Positions 7,202-15,165 of a DNA stretch of 30,312 nt are shown here, piece after piece. Numbering within the stretch: position 1 is the first letter of the stretch; every line of letters starts with the position of its first letter. This DNA is from Caryophanales bacterium UBA3631 (lineage in GTDB: Bacteria > Bacillota_I > Bacilli_A > RF39 > UBA660). The stretch covers positions 1 through 30,312 of the forward strand of contig DFLA01000009.1 in assembly GCA_002374055.1 (NCBI GenBank), read 5' to 3'. Position numbers and translations under genes: made by a program. Below the pieces are notes generated by a model, which ran no database searches, was not told where the DNA came from, and saw nothing but the letters and a program-made list of their open reading frames with translations.

Positions 7202-7747
7202 CTATCTTTTGTCAATCAGTTCAAAATATTTCATTAGATAATTCCAACATCCTATTTTTTCTGTTAAATCTTCATAGTTATTTTTAATTCTTCTAATCAC
7301 TTCTTCTTTTTCTAACCATTTAATATCTTGTACTTCTTCCTCTTGTAAAGTAATATCGTTAATATCTATATCTTTATGTACAATAAAATACTCATTAAAA
7401 TGTCTATTAATTATATCACCTTTTACTGTTTCAGAGGTTGTTGTACCTATAAATTCTAATTCTTCTTTTTTTATATTTATTCCTATTTCTTCTTTTGTTT
7501 CTCTAATTACCGCTTGATATCCTAATTCACCTGATAGAACATGACCACCAGCTGTGATATCCCATAAGTTTGGCCATAGTTTTTTATTTGCACTTCTTTT
7601 TTGTAATAAGATTTTTGTATTATCCTCATTTAATATAAACACTACTACTGCTTTATGATAAAGTCCTTTTTTATGGCATTCTTCTCTTGAAGCCACTTCA
7701 TTTGTATATTCCCCATTTTCTTTTAATACATCGAAATATTCATTCAT
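7202..7747 (-). CDS. Nudix hydrolase (YfcD-like)
   Basis: Predicted hydrolase of a nucleoside diphosphate-linked substrate, 181 aa. The complete Nudix box is present: GHVLSGE-LGYQAVI-RETKEEIGI fits Gx5Ex7REUxEExGU. The preceding LLQKRSANKKLWPNLWDITAGG is, in parts, the typical sequence of the YfcD/isopentenyl-diphosphate isomerase-like Nudix group. The ATG at 7747 has SD GGAGG. It is transcribed singly between two hairpins. The substrate cannot be deduced. Confidence 0.88.
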   Translation of the reverse strand: MNEYFDVLKENGEYTNEVASREECHKKGLYHKAVVVFILNEDNTKILLQKRSANKKLWPNLWDITAGGHVLSGELGYQAVIRETKEEIGINIKKEELEFIGTTTSETVKGDIINRHFNEYFIVHKDIDINDITLQEEEVQDIKWLEKEEVIRRIKNNYEDLTEKIGCWNYLMKYFELIDKR

Positions 7748-7852
7748 AATCTTTCCTCCATTCTTTAAATTTAAGTCTATTTAATTATATCATAGTATAG
7801 CAGATGTTTTATCTACTCTTTGAATTGTAATTTGATTTTATATTTTTGCCTT

Positions 7853-8707
7853 TCATTTGTTTTCTATTTTTGATTTATCATCAATATATTTATAATTCAA
7901 CCTATTATCTCTTGATATTACTGATTTACCTAAATTCTTTTCAATATTATCTCTTGCTGCCTTAGCTGCACTTCCACCCATTTGAGCTATTTTTTTATTT
8001 TGTTCTAATCCTTGAGGTTTATGAACATTCGCAAGTTCTCTTGTTGCAATTTCTCCTAGGTCTGTTAAAGCAACTTCTAAATCAGTCATATTGTCTCTTA
8101 GTGATTCTTTACGAAGTCCTTTATATGCTTTATACTCACTTGCTTTCATGCCTGACCATTCTTTATAGATTTCATTTGTTAATATTGCATATTCCTTATG
8201 TTCAGTAATACCTCCATCTTTCCATACATCAGTAAGTTTATGTCTATCTTGGATACCTTTTAATCTTTTAGCAATCCATTCTTCATCAAAGCCCTTTGCT
8301 CTATATAAATCTATAGACCTTTGTGCAGATATTGATGGATCGAATACCTCATCAATTCTTTCACTACCTAGTTTAGCTAACCATTGCTTTATAGGTTCGG
8401 CATTTTTCGAAGGAATTGATTCAATAATTCTAAACATTTCTTCAATATCACAAACATCTGTTAGACGATATTTGCCATCTTGAGATTTCAATTTCAACTG
8501 TCCGATTTTTTCGGACACTTCATTTCCTTCTTGTTTTAACTTACTTTTTAAATCGCTCCAATATTTTCTCGGTCTATCACTTTCTGTTAAAACTCCAACT
8601 AAGTCTACAATACTAATAAAGTATTTTTCCTGTTCTTTATCCCAAACAGTTCTTATTGTTTCATTATTGAATATCTTATTGATTAAATGCATTTTATCTT
8701 GTTCCAT
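7853..8707 (-). CDS. Bro-N domain (phage antirepressor-like) protein
   Basis: The 284-aa protein has an N-terminal domain (about residues 10-110) with features of Bro-N/antirepressor proteins: TVWDKEQEKYFISIVDLVGVL in parts (a beta-strand pair followed by VDLVGVLTES), YWSDLKSKLKQEG, and DGKYRLTDVCDIEEMFRIIESIPS. The rest is mostly helical, with a Gly/Ala-rich MGGSAAKAARDNIE segment near the C-terminus. Homologous architectures occur in many gut Firmicutes and Bacteroidetes as stand-alone genes of phage origin, with a presumed DNA-binding or regulatory role. It has its own TTGACA-N17-TATTAT promoter and a GGGGGA SD. It is one of three phage-type regulator-like genes in this window, the others being RhuM and KilA-N. 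Biochemical role unknown. Confidence 0.7.
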   Translation of the reverse strand: MEQDKMHLINKIFNNETIRTVWDKEQEKYFISIVDLVGVLTESDRPRKYWSDLKSKLKQEGNEVSEKIGQLKLKSQDGKYRLTDVCDIEEMFRIIESIPSKNAEPIKQWLAKLGSERIDEVFDPSISAQRSIDLYRAKGFDEEWIAKRLKGIQDRHKLTDVWKDGGITEHKEYAILTNEIYKEWSGMKASEYKAYKGLRKESLRDNMTDLEVALTDLGEIATRELANVHKPQGLEQNKKIAQMGGSAAKAARDNIEKNLGKSVISRDNRLNYKYIDDKSKIENK

Positions 8708-8760
8708 ATTTTATTCCCCCTTAAACTATTTTGAACATATTTTTTTATAACTGCATAAAA

Positions 8761-8789
8761 ATAATATCACACAAACAAATGTATGTCAA
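8761..8789 (-). promoter_or_regulatory. Promoter of the Bro-N gene
   Basis: Minus strand TTGACA (8784-8789), 17-bp spacer, TATTAT (8761-8766). Strong match; the leader is about 45-50 nt. Confidence 0.8.
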
Positions 8790-8840
8790 TGATAAATTAA
8801 TTATTTCGGAATTTTTTTAATTTATAAATAATCTGATTAC

Positions 8841-8875
8841 AATAAAAGAGCAGATTTTATATCTACTCTTTTATT
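8841..8875 (-). terminator. Terminator of the FMN-binding protein gene
   Basis: A 15-bp stem (8841-8855 with 8861-8875, one G.U pair) around a 5-base loop. The core AAAGAGTAGAT is shared with the Nudix terminator. Confidence 0.65.
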
Positions 8876-9267
8876 TATATTTCTATTGTTTTAGGTGTAT
8901 TTGTAAATGAAGATATGGTAGCTGTTCCATTTTTAAAGTATAGAACTTCTGTATTATCATCTTTCTCATCATACATTCCTCTTAAATTTGGATAATGATC
9001 TAACATATCTTTTTTTGCTTCTATTCTATCATCTCTTACTAATTCTCCACTTAATCTTATCCATTCTCCATTTTTAAATCCACATATTTCTACTTTATTG
9101 TTAGTTTGAATTTGTTTTGAAACATTTTTTTGCTTGCTTGTTTGAATATATAGTTTATCTTCATATATATTTATTGTTCCAAATGGTCTTACTCTTGGTT
9201 GGTCTCCTTCTACAGTAGCTAAGTAGTATGTATTGCATTCTTTTAAAAATTCATATATTTCTTTCAT
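8875..9267 (-). CDS. Pyridoxamine 5'-phosphate oxidase-family FMN-binding protein
   Basis: A 130-aa split-barrel flavoprotein of the PNPOx-like superfamily (NimA-like small group). Visible features are YYLATVEGDQPRVRPFG near the N-terminus, the region that binds FMN, followed by LYIQTSKQKNVSKQI, VEICGF and WIRLSGEL, the normal order of strands in this fold. The length is typical of the small single-domain members. Functions in the superfamily vary, from oxidation of pyridoxamine phosphate to flavin reduction, so the substrate is not assigned. The ATG at 9267 has SD AAAGGAG. It is transcribed alone. Confidence 0.82.
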   Translation of the reverse strand: MKEIYEFLKECNTYYLATVEGDQPRVRPFGTINIYEDKLYIQTSKQKNVSKQIQTNNKVEICGFKNGEWIRLSGELVRDDRIEAKKDMLDHYPNLRGMYDEKDDNTEVLYFKNGTATISSFTNTPKTIEI

Positions 9268-9303
9268 ATCAATTCTCCTTTATTACATATTAATTATATC
9301 AAA

Positions 9304-9326
9304 AAAAGTAGATTCTATCTACTTTT
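9304..9326 (-). terminator. Terminator of the three-gene membrane-protein unit
   Basis: Perfect 10-bp stem AAAAGTAGAT-AGA-ATCTACTTTT on the minus strand, followed by a T-run. Directly after the stop codon at 9328. Confidence 0.8.
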
Positions 9327-9327
9327 C

Positions 9328-9822
9328 TCATTGTATTTTATTAATGTTTACCTTTCCATCATAGTCATCATAATAAAAATACCAATTGTCTTTTATTTTT
9401 TGCCTTATGAATATATTGTTTCCATGTAAATCTTGATTTTTTATTAATTCTTCTTCATTGTTTTTTGAATATATTAGTCCATAGTATTGTCCACCTATCA
9501 TACCTTGTGCATCAATATTAAATTTAATATATTCTTCATTGTTTTTAAAATTAAAGTTACTAGAATTATGGTATCCTGCATCTTTTATATTTTCTATAGG
9601 GTTTTCTATAGAAGATTTGTTTTCATATAATTCATCAACTATTGTTTTTAATTGTTCTTCATTTTTGTTTAAGTATTTGATTGTTGCTTTTTTTGCTTTA
9701 TCATAGTCAAATTTATTAAATTCTTTGTTATAGAAACTATTAAGAATTATTTTTATTAATAACAATCCAATAATAATTATTAAGAATATTATAAAAAAAC
9801 TAAACACTATTTTCTTCTTCAT
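9328..9822 (-). CDS. Membrane-anchored protein of unknown function (164 aa)
   Basis: Not recognised with confidence. A basic MKKK start is followed by a long hydrophobic helix (about residues 5-30), then a soluble domain rich in Asn, Lys, Tyr and Asp that would lie outside the membrane. The pattern of a single N-terminal helix followed by YDKAKKATIKYLNK is reminiscent of DUF3139-type small proteins, but the match is only suggestive. The ATG at 9822 has SD AGGAGG. It starts 15 nt after the preceding membrane-anchored gene and is the last gene of that unit. Confidence 0.6.
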   Translation of the reverse strand: MKKKIVFSFFIIFLIIIIGLLLIKIILNSFYNKEFNKFDYDKAKKATIKYLNKNEEQLKTIVDELYENKSSIENPIENIKDAGYHNSSNFNFKNNEEYIKFNIDAQGMIGGQYYGLIYSKNNEEELIKNQDLHGNNIFIRQKIKDNWYFYYDDYDGKVNINKIQ

Positions 9823-9837
9823 ACTACACCTCCTATA

Positions 9838-10392
9838 TTATTTATTTTTTATTCCGATAACTTCTTCACTATCAAATGTATAAATTAGTTTTAACTTATT
9901 TTTTTCTTTACTATATTTATAAAGTTTATATGGTGTCCATAAATTGACATTTAGTTCAACAACAACATAATATTCATCATTTACTTTTATTATAGTATTA
10001 CCAATTATGTCGTGTTTTTCTTTTTTTGAAACTAGTTTGATTATTTTTTCTAAATATCCATTTATTTCAATATTATTTTCTAAATCATCTTTAATTGTAC
10101 ACTTTTCGATTATCAATTGATTTAAAGCTATATGGTTTTCTATATCAGCATGTTTATTATAACACTCATTATCAACTTTAAATATTTCTATTTTATCACT
10201 TTCAAATTCATTTATGTTTCTTTTATATTTCCAATTATTTACTTCATAATAATGTATTTCATTGGTGTTTGTATTTTGTGTTATTACAAATGTTGATTTG
10301 GTAAAATCGTTTTTATGAATAAAGTAGCATAATCCTAGAACAATACATATTATTAAAGTGATTAAGAATAATTTTATTATTTTCTTTTTCAT
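9838..10392 (-). CDS. Membrane-anchored protein of unknown function (184 aa)
   Basis: Not recognised. An N-terminal KKK-flanked hydrophobic helix (about residues 6-26) anchors a predicted extracellular domain with alternating strands (TFVITQNTNTNEIHYYEV, NEYYVVVELNVNLWTPYKLY). No lipobox Cys is at the membrane boundary: the Cys residues near 16 and 22 are within the helix. The ATG at 10392 follows the SD AGAAGG, 11 nt after the upstream small gene, and 15 nt separate it from the next one, so the three are probably co-transcribed. A cell-surface role is inferred only from topology. Confidence 0.6.
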   Translation of the reverse strand: MKKKIIKLFLITLIICIVLGLCYFIHKNDFTKSTFVITQNTNTNEIHYYEVNNWKYKRNINEFESDKIEIFKVDNECYNKHADIENHIALNQLIIEKCTIKDDLENNIEINGYLEKIIKLVSKKEKHDIIGNTIIKVNDEYYVVVELNVNLWTPYKLYKYSKEKNKLKLIYTFDSEEVIGIKNK

Positions 10393-10403
10393 ATTAAACC
10401 TTC

Positions 10404-10720
10404 TTATTTTATATTAAAAATTCTTTCTATTTCTTCTATATTGTCTATGACACTCCATGCTGCATCTATAATTATATCGTTTATATTATTCCAGTCTCTT
10501 TTTAGGCAAATATCATCATGTAATATTGAATTGTATAGTTCATATAATGAGTGGCATATTATTTCTCCTCTATGTTCTTTATCACAACATTTTTGAAATG
10601 AAACATCATTTAGATATTTTATAATCATGTATGTATCATTAGTGTTATTAAAGCATAGTTCAAATTCATGTTCTCCAGGAATACTTTCATGTATTTTTTA
10701 AATCTTTCAAAATCAATCAT
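10404..10720 (-). pseudogene. Frameshifted small gene (about 106 aa if intact)
   Basis: Two overlapping frames appear to be one gene. From the ATG at 10720, preceded by GGGAGTG, translation gives MIDFERFKK and then an out-of-frame tail that stops after 31 codons. Adding one A to the six-base A-run (10694-10699) joins that start to KIHESIPGEHEFELC and, without a break, to the 74-residue frame ending at 10404 (MIIKYLNDVSFQKCC ... IERIFNIK). The protein has several Cys residues and an acidic C-terminal helix. Family not recognised. Either a true one-base deletion or a homopolymer sequencing error. The downstream 74-codon frame has no obvious SD before its own ATG, which supports the frameshift reading. 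Confidence 0.6.
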
Positions 10721-10767
10721 TATAAACACTCCCAAATTTTTTTATATTAATTTTATTATAACAAAAA

Positions 10768-10788
10768 AAGTAGATTTTGTATCTACCT
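10768..10788 (-). terminator. Terminator of spo0A
   Basis: Minus-strand hairpin AGGTAGAT-ACAAA-ATCTACTT (one G.U) followed by T6, immediately after the stop codon. Confidence 0.8.
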
Positions 10789-11556
10789 TTATACTAGTAT
10801 TTTATTATCTAATCTTAGTTTGTCTGCTATTGTTACTATGAATTCACTATTTGTTGGTTTTGCTTTGTCTATATCTACGCTGTGTCCAAATATTTCTTCC
10901 ATTAAGTCCCAATCTCCTCTATTCCAGCTTACTTCTATTGCATGTCTGATTGCTCTTTCTACACGTGACACTGTTGTATCAAATTTATTTGCTAGTTCTG
11001 GATATAGTTCTTTTGTTATTCCTCCTATTGTTTCTGGGTGTGAATAAATGATTCCTATTCCTTCTCTTATGTATTGGTATCCTTTTATATGTGATGGAAT
11101 TCCTAGTTCGTGTAAAATCTTTGTTATTGATATTTGTAAATTATTTTGTTTTATATTTATGTGTTTTCCTTCTTTATTTTTACTATTTACTACATCTATT
11201 ATTCTTGATTCCAAGTCTGTTAGTTCAAATGGTTTAAGTATAAAATAGTTTACGTTATATTCTGATACTTGCCTTATAGCGTCTTGTGAGTTGTAGCTTG
11301 TTTCAACTATTATATTACAGTCCATATTCTTTTTGTTTACTTGTTCTAGAACATATAGGCCATCTTTTTTTGGCATTATTAGATCAAGTAGTACTACATC
11401 ATATTTCCCTTGTTCTTGTTCTAATAGTTTTAATCCTTCTTGACCATCATGCGCTATTAAGGATATTTCGATGTTTTTATTATCTTTAAAATACTCCTTT
11501 ACCATTTCTACTAGATTTATATTATCATCTATCATTAATACTTTTATTTTTTCCAT
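10789..11556 (-). CDS. spo0A: Spo0A, master regulator of sporulation
   Basis: Response regulator that, once phosphorylated through a phosphorelay, binds 0A boxes and starts sporulation. The 255-aa protein has an N-terminal receiver domain with the acidic pair D10-D11, phospho-acceptor Asp58 (VVLLDLIMP) and Lys108 (FILKPFE). The C-terminal effector domain has the Spo0A-specific sequences ITKILHELGIPSHIKGYQY, YPELANKF and the recognition region SRVERAIRHAIEVSWNRG. Length and motifs are typical and nothing looks degenerate, so the pathway is probably functional. The ATG at 11556 has SD AAGGAGG. Its upstream DNA contains several 0A-box-like sites, consistent with autoregulation. Monocistronic, with a terminator on each side. 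Confidence 0.97.
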   Translation of the reverse strand: MEKIKVLMIDDNINLVEMVKEYFKDNKNIEISLIAHDGQEGLKLLEQEQGKYDVVLLDLIMPKKDGLYVLEQVNKKNMDCNIIVETSYNSQDAIRQVSEYNVNYFILKPFELTDLESRIIDVVNSKNKEGKHINIKQNNLQISITKILHELGIPSHIKGYQYIREGIGIIYSHPETIGGITKELYPELANKFDTTVSRVERAIRHAIEVSWNRGDWDLMEEIFGHSVDIDKAKPTNSEFIVTIADKLRLDNKILV

Positions 11557-11628
11557 ATTTCCTCCTTATTATTCCAAAAGTATTATACAACAAAATGCTT
11601 ACTAATATAAAGAATGAAAATGTTCTAA

Positions 11629-11658
11629 TTTTGTCGACAAAAGTCGAATTTTGACAAA
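11629..11658. promoter_or_regulatory. Cluster of 0A-box-like sites upstream of spo0A
   Basis: The 0A-box consensus is TTTGTCRAA. A perfect copy, TTTGTCAAA, lies on the minus strand (11650-11658). A 14-bp perfect palindrome TTTTGTCGACAAAA (11629-11642) offers an 8/9 site on each strand, and AGTCGAA (11642-11648) matches 6/7 of the core TGTCGAA. The sites lie about 45-75 bp upstream of a TATAAT before the spo0A SD. Confidence 0.6.
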
Positions 11659-11660
11659 AA

Positions 11661-11683
11661 AAGTCATTGTAATACAATAACTT
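11661..11683 (-). terminator. Terminator of the pgk-flippase-GT4 operon
   Basis: Minus-strand 10-bp stem AAGTTATTGT-ATT-ACAATGACTT (one T.G), then a T-run that merges into the first 0A-box-like site. Confidence 0.8.
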
Positions 11684-11684
11684 C

Positions 11685-12908
11685 TTAATCATGTAATCCT
11701 TTTTTTATTACTTCTTTTGTTCTTCCTAAGAATGTTTTGCTAGGTTTGTTTTCTTTTATTGTTTTTTTATAAACATCTAGCACTCTTTCCGCATAGTATT
11801 TTGAAGAGTATTGGTCTGTTGAAATTTTTGCTTGACTTCCTATTTTTTTTAGCAGTTTTTTATCATTTACTAAATCGTCTATATATTTTCTATATTCTTT
11901 TTTATTATTGAATAGATATCCATTTAGATTATTTACTACTGTATTTCTAAATGATTCATCATCTATACAAACTACTGGAAGGCTTGCTGCCATTGCTTCT
12001 ATTACTGTTAGGCCTTGTGTTTCTGTTGTTGATGCTGTTACGAATACATTACCTAAATTATAATAATATTGAATTTCATTGTATGGCACTTTTCCTGTGA
12101 AAATTATATTATTTTCTAGCTTTAGTTTTTTTGTTTTTGCTTTATATTTTTTTATGTCTGGTCCATCTCCGACAATTAATAATTTTACATTTTTATTATT
12201 TTTCGCAAAGTATTCTTGGTTATCTATTAGGAAGTCTACGTTTTTTTCTTCTCCTAGTCTTCCAATATATAGTATTATGAAATCGTTTTCTATATTTAGT
12301 TTTTGTTTTAGTTTTTCTAGTTTATCTTTGTTTATGTTTTCTTTATAGAATTTTTCTATTTCTATTCCTGTTGGTATTATATGAACATTTTTGTCTACTT
12401 TGTATTTTTCTTTGAATAGGTCATATGCTTTTTTTGTTGGCACTATTAGTTCTTTTGCTGTTTTATCGCAATAGAATTTTGTTAGATGTTCTACTATTTT
12501 TTTGCTTGTATCGTTAAAGTATCCTTTTGTTATATAGTGAACATAGTCTTCATACATTGTATGATATGTGTGTACTAGTGGAATATTAAGTTGTTTTGCT
12601 ATTATTCTTGCGAATGTTCCTATTCCAAATTCTGTATGTGTATGTATTACGTCTAAGTTCCATCTTTTTATTGTTTTTATTGCTCTTATAGGATATATTC
12701 CTGTTAGTCTATAGTCATATATTCCTGTTGGTATTCCAGGTATTCTTATTATGTTTTTTTCATATTTGTATGTCATATTTTCTGGGTTTACTGTAACTAT
12801 AAATACTTGGTGTCCTTTCTTTTTTAGTGCTCGTTCTAACATTGATATACTTGTTGATACACCATTTATATATGGTGGATATGTATCTGTAAATATTCCT
12901 ATTCTCAT
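11685..12908 (-). CDS. GT4-family glycosyltransferase (diacylglycerol glucosyltransferase-like)
   Basis: A 407-aa retaining GT-B glycosyltransferase that transfers sugar from a nucleotide donor. The N-terminus MRIGIFTDTYPPYINGVSTSI has, in parts, the Gly-rich acceptor-side loop of membrane-associated GT4 enzymes such as the Acholeplasma monoglucosyldiacylglycerol synthase. The donor domain has ILYIGRLGEEKN and the E-x7-E segment ETQGLTVIEAMAASLPVV. Basic patches fit membrane association. It starts 1 nt after the end of the flippase-like gene and ends the pgk operon. The best guess is synthesis of a glucosylated diacylglycerol membrane lipid or lipoteichoic acid anchor; acceptor specificity is inferred. 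Confidence 0.8.
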   Translation of the reverse strand: MRIGIFTDTYPPYINGVSTSISMLERALKKKGHQVFIVTVNPENMTYKYEKNIIRIPGIPTGIYDYRLTGIYPIRAIKTIKRWNLDVIHTHTEFGIGTFARIIAKQLNIPLVHTYHTMYEDYVHYITKGYFNDTSKKIVEHLTKFYCDKTAKELIVPTKKAYDLFKEKYKVDKNVHIIPTGIEIEKFYKENINKDKLEKLKQKLNIENDFIILYIGRLGEEKNVDFLIDNQEYFAKNNKNVKLLIVGDGPDIKKYKAKTKKLKLENNIIFTGKVPYNEIQYYYNLGNVFVTASTTETQGLTVIEAMAASLPVVCIDDESFRNTVVNNLNGYLFNNKKEYRKYIDDLVNDKKLLKKIGSQAKISTDQYSSKYYAERVLDVYKKTIKENKPSKTFLGRTKEVIKKGLHD

Positions 12909-12909
12909 G

Positions 12910-13920
12910 TTATCTCTTCTTTCTAATGTTTAATAGTATTGCACCTATTATTACTCCTAGGTAATATGTTAATGTTCTCCATAGAAGCATTACTAGTGTT
13001 AGTGTTGTACCTGTTATGAATACACCATAGAATTGTGAGAACGCATATTCAAGTCCTCCTGATGCTCCTGGTATTGGTATAAATGAACCTATAAGCATCA
13101 CATGTGCGGATGCTATTATTGATTCTAAAATATTCATGCTTGTATAGTCGCCTAATCCATATATTATTATTACTGGTATACTATAGAATAGTATTAATGC
13201 AACAAAGTTAAAGAATATTGTTTTTATAAATTCGAATTTGTTTTTCATTAGTATTATAGCACCATCGTGAAAGTTTTCAACTGTTGTATTTAGATTTTTT
13301 ATTATTTCTTCTTTGTTTTTTATTATTTTTAGTTTTGATAATACTTTTACTATTGTTTTAACTATGAATTTATTGAATTTTTTCATAAATGCTAGGCTAA
13401 ATAGTCCTATTATTACTAATACATTTATTATAAATCCTAAAAGTATTAGTTTTTTTATTACGCCTAAATCATCAAATAAGTTTAGGTATTTATTTGATAG
13501 AACTGCTATTAAGCCTAATAGTACTAATGCGATTTGATAGACTATAAAGTTTTGTATTGCAATGTTTGTTCCATCTATTACTTTTATATTTTCTTTACTG
13601 AATGCATATATTTGATATGGTTGTCCTCCAGATGATGATGGTGTTATTCCATCAAAGAATTGTGTTACAAAAACTATTTTAAATATTTTTTTAAATGATA
13701 TATCATCTTTGAATTTTTTTACAAATGTTAATAATGATAGTGTTCTAAAGTAGTAATATCCCAATGCGAATATTAATGCAATTATAATCCAAAATATGTT
13801 TATTTTTGTAAGTCCATCTATTACTTCTAAAAAGTTATCTTTTAATGATATATATAGTACTAATATTGTTACTAATATTAGTATTACTATATTTAATTTG
13901 TTTTTTATTTTTTCTTTCAT
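12910..13920 (-). CDS. UPF0104/AglD-type flippase-like integral membrane protein
   Basis: A 336-aa polytopic protein with about eight hydrophobic segments, matching the lysylphosphatidylglycerol synthase TM-region superfamily (TIGR00374, UPF0104). Diagnostic parts are the conserved QFFDGITPSSSGGQPYQ loop (about residues 90-107) and the C-terminal GSFIPIPGASGGLEYAFSQFYG segment. Proteins of this group without the C-terminal synthetase domain are thought to move or modify lipids or lipid-linked sugars. It overlaps the pgk stop codon (ATGA) and is followed 1 nt later by the GT4 gene, so the two likely act on the same glycolipid. Confidence 0.85.
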   Translation of the reverse strand: MKEKIKNKLNIVILILVTILVLYISLKDNFLEVIDGLTKINIFWIIIALIFALGYYYFRTLSLLTFVKKFKDDISFKKIFKIVFVTQFFDGITPSSSGGQPYQIYAFSKENIKVIDGTNIAIQNFIVYQIALVLLGLIAVLSNKYLNLFDDLGVIKKLILLGFIINVLVIIGLFSLAFMKKFNKFIVKTIVKVLSKLKIIKNKEEIIKNLNTTVENFHDGAIILMKNKFEFIKTIFFNFVALILFYSIPVIIIYGLGDYTSMNILESIIASAHVMLIGSFIPIPGASGGLEYAFSQFYGVFITGTTLTLVMLLWRTLTYYLGVIIGAILLNIRKKR

Positions 13921-15098
13921 TTATCCTCTATTATTTCTATTCCTGGTAATTTTTTTCCTTCTAGAAGTTCTAATGTTGCGCCTCCTCCTGTTGATATGTG
14001 TGTAAATGAGTCTTTGTATCCTAAGTTTATAACTGCACTTGCGGTATCTCCCCCACCAATTATTGAAGTACTTACTGTTTTTACTATTTCGCATAGTTCT
14101 TTTGTACCGTTTGAAAATTCTTTTGTTTCAAATTTTCCAACTGGTCCGTTCCATATAATTGTATTGCTTTTTTCTATATATTCTTTAAATAGTTCTATTG
14201 TTTGTTTTCCAATATCTAATCCTATCTCATTTTCTTTTATATCTTTAATAAATATTTTTCTTATGTTTAAAGGTTCTTCTATACTAGTGGATGTTATTAC
14301 ATCTATTGGTAATATTATTTTTTCTTTATTTTTTTCAAGTATTTTTTTACAGAAGTCTATTGATTCTTCATCTACTATAGATGAACCTATATTTATATCA
14401 AGAGCTTTTAGAAATGTAAATGCCATTCCTCCACCTATTAATATGTAGTCTGCAACATTTACTAGATTTTCTATTACACCTATTTTATCTGATACTTTTG
14501 ATCCACCTAGTATTACTGTAAATGGCCTTTTTGGATTCTTGATTGCTTTTTCTATTACGTTTAGTTCTTTTTCTATTAAGAATCCTATTCCATTTGGTAG
14601 GTGTGAAGCAATTCCTACGTTTGAAGCATGACTTCTATGACTTGTTCCAAATGCATCGTTTATAAAAATATCTCCTAGTGATGCCCAGTATGCACCTAGT
14701 TCTTCGTTATTTCCACTTTCTAGTTTCCCATTTAAATCTTCATATCTTGTATTTTCTACTAGTATTATATCGCCATTTTTCATATTGTTTATTTCTGTTT
14801 CTAGTAGTTCTCCTCTTGTTTCAGTTACAAAGATTATTTCTTTATCTAATAATTCACTTAATCTTAAAGCAACTGGTTCAAGTGTGTTTTTTATTTTATC
14901 ATCACTCGTTTTAACTCTTCCTAAGTGTGATAATAGTATTATTTTTGCATTATGATTTAATGCATATTTTATTGTTTCTAAGCTTTGTTTAATTCTATTA
15001 TCATCTTGTATTTCTTCATCTTTTATTGGAACGTTAAAGTCTACTCTTATTATTACTTTTTTTCCTTCTAAATTGTAATCTTTTATTGTTTTCTTCAT
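13917..15098 (-). CDS. pgk: Phosphoglycerate kinase
   Basis: Glycolytic enzyme converting 1,3-bisphosphoglycerate and ADP to 3-phosphoglycerate and ATP. The 393 aa from MKKTIKDYNLEGKKVIIRVDF (in parts: MKKTIKDYNLEG, KVIIRVDFNVP) carry the family signatures: substrate-binding RVDFNVP, LLSHLGR, NDAFGTSHRSHAS and IGFLIEKEL, then the nucleotide domain with PFTVILGGSKVSDKIGVI, IIWNGPVGKFE and the C-terminal STGGGATLELLEGK. The open frame extends 12 codons upstream to 15134, but the ATG at 15098 has the SD (GGTGA) and the family start. First gene of an operon with a flippase-like protein and a glycosyltransferase, an uncommon partnership for pgk. Confidence 0.97.
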   Translation of the reverse strand: MKKTIKDYNLEGKKVIIRVDFNVPIKDEEIQDDNRIKQSLETIKYALNHNAKIILLSHLGRVKTSDDKIKNTLEPVALRLSELLDKEIIFVTETRGELLETEINNMKNGDIILVENTRYEDLNGKLESGNNEELGAYWASLGDIFINDAFGTSHRSHASNVGIASHLPNGIGFLIEKELNVIEKAIKNPKRPFTVILGGSKVSDKIGVIENLVNVADYILIGGGMAFTFLKALDINIGSSIVDEESIDFCKKILEKNKEKIILPIDVITSTSIEEPLNIRKIFIKDIKENEIGLDIGKQTIELFKEYIEKSNTIIWNGPVGKFETKEFSNGTKELCEIVKTVSTSIIGGGDTASAVINLGYKDSFTHISTGGGATLELLEGKKLPGIEIIEDK

Positions 15099-15140
15099 TA
15101 TATTCACCATTATATATTTTACTATTTTTACCAATAAAAA

Positions 15141-15163
15141 ACAAGTATTTAGATTATACTTGT
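15141..15163 (-). terminator. Terminator of the RhuM gene
   Basis: Minus-strand stem ACAAGTAT-AATCTAA-ATACTTGT followed by T6, 2 nt after the stop codon and upstream of pgk. Confidence 0.8.
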
Positions 15164-15165
15164 AT

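Noticed and set aside
13996..14448. 150-codon open frame on the plus strand
   Set aside because: Antisense to pgk, no SD; low GC and biased codons leave long chance frames opposite genes.
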